A program made the position numbers and the translations under genes. A stretch of 64,000 nt of DNA from Bolinopsis microptera (taxonomy: Eukaryota; Ctenophora; Tentaculata; Lobata; Bolinopsidae). The stretch's first letter is position 1. Every line of letters starts with the position of its first letter. A model generated the notes under the pieces. The model saw only the letters and a list, made by a program, of their open reading frames with translations. It did no database searches and was not told the DNA's origin. The DNA lies in NCBI RefSeq assembly GCF_026151205.1, contig NC_087079.1, positions 17,540,945 through 17,604,944 of the forward strand, in the 5' to 3' direction. Of this stretch, positions 63,500 through 64,000 are shown piece by piece.

Positions 63500-64000
63500 C
63501 TTTTATCTGTGTATTAGAAAAAGTTTATTAATAAACATTCTAGCAATCATTTTACCTTTTCAACAAAGCTGCAACAAATCTGAACCAATCATAACAACAA
63601 ATCAATACTGCAGCAGTGCAGCAGCAAAGTTAGATCTTGAAAGGCTGAGCCGTGAGCGTTAGTTGTAGTTCTAGTTTTTAACATTGTATGTTCAGTACAC
63701 AGTAAGGAGCATCACGGCTCTCGACAGGCAAAATGAAACAAGGCAAAATGAAACAAGGCAAAATGAAACAAGGCAAATGACTTGAAAACTAAATGAAAAT
63801 GAGTGTCAAAACGTGTACTAAATTAAAATACTAAACACTAACAACAAACACAAAATGTAAAGCAACAGAGTGCTAACTGGGAGGTATTAACCAAATGATT
63901 ATGCTAATTTTCATAATTATAACTATGAATTAAACAGGAATTAAACTTGAAATGACCAAGGAGAACACTAACGAACTTGTCTTGGTAATACAACAATTCA
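63500..64000. other. Upstream of FMN reductase-like gene; no further gene
   Basis: Probable promoter side of the minus-strand gene. It contains about three direct repeats of GGCAAAATGAAACAA at 63728-63778. No core promoter element is identifiable. Confidence 0.4.

Overview
This is a window of animal nuclear DNA, probably from an invertebrate. It holds spliced genes with GT-AG introns, a vertebrate-type plastin/fimbrin architecture, CR1/L2-like and Penelope-like retrotransposons, and TTAGGG repeats. Base composition is AT-rich and minisatellites and small transposons are abundant. The phylum cannot be fixed from the sequence alone. There are no operons, CRISPR arrays, rRNA genes or recognisable tRNA genes.

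Layout. Bases 1-3812 are gene-poor, with one short retroposon carrying a (TAG)n tail. Bases 3813-26504 form a nested transposon complex. The outer layer is a fold-back element with arms of about 1.2 kb. A full-length 6.6-kb CR1/L2-like LINE (minus strand, 4328-23359) lies inside its left arm. Inside the LINE reverse transcriptase gene is a 12.4-kb Penelope-like array (6134-18564), bounded by one 12-bp target duplication and arranged as two head-to-head tandem arms. A small transposon with a telomere-like core (23653-23887) also sits in the left arm. The LINE ORF1 carries an AlkB-like 2-oxoglutarate/Fe(II) oxygenase domain followed by an SGNH esterase domain; its ORF2 starts with a PHD-like finger and overlaps ORF1 by ATGA.

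Bases 26505-40000 are mostly intergenic DNA or first-intron DNA, with several large tandem arrays (7-, 15-, 72-, 31- and 52-bp units) and a 563-bp hAT-type MITE. A plastin/fimbrin gene occupies 30839-61541 on the plus strand. It has three alternative coding first exons and 14 shared exons encoding an EF-hand region and four calponin-homology domains (608-621 aa).

The plastin gene has two unusual arrays, each grown from a splice acceptor plus the start of the following exon. Before exon 7, a 113-bp unit is repeated 18 times and its exon copies are frame-broken. Before exon 10, a 63-bp unit is repeated 18 times; the last 11 copies stay in frame with the rest of the protein, so choice of acceptor could vary protein length. 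Between exons 9 and 10 there is also a phase-matched extra exon encoding a long acidic segment. It starts as a diverged copy of the exon 10 edge, so the hinge between the two actin-binding domains is the hot spot of this gene.

A minus-strand gene at 62100-63499, tail to tail with plastin, encodes a 209-aa NADPH-dependent FMN reductase-like flavoprotein in four exons, with a second possible first exon. Two copies of one 84-96-bp MITE with 8-bp target duplications lie in introns of these two genes.
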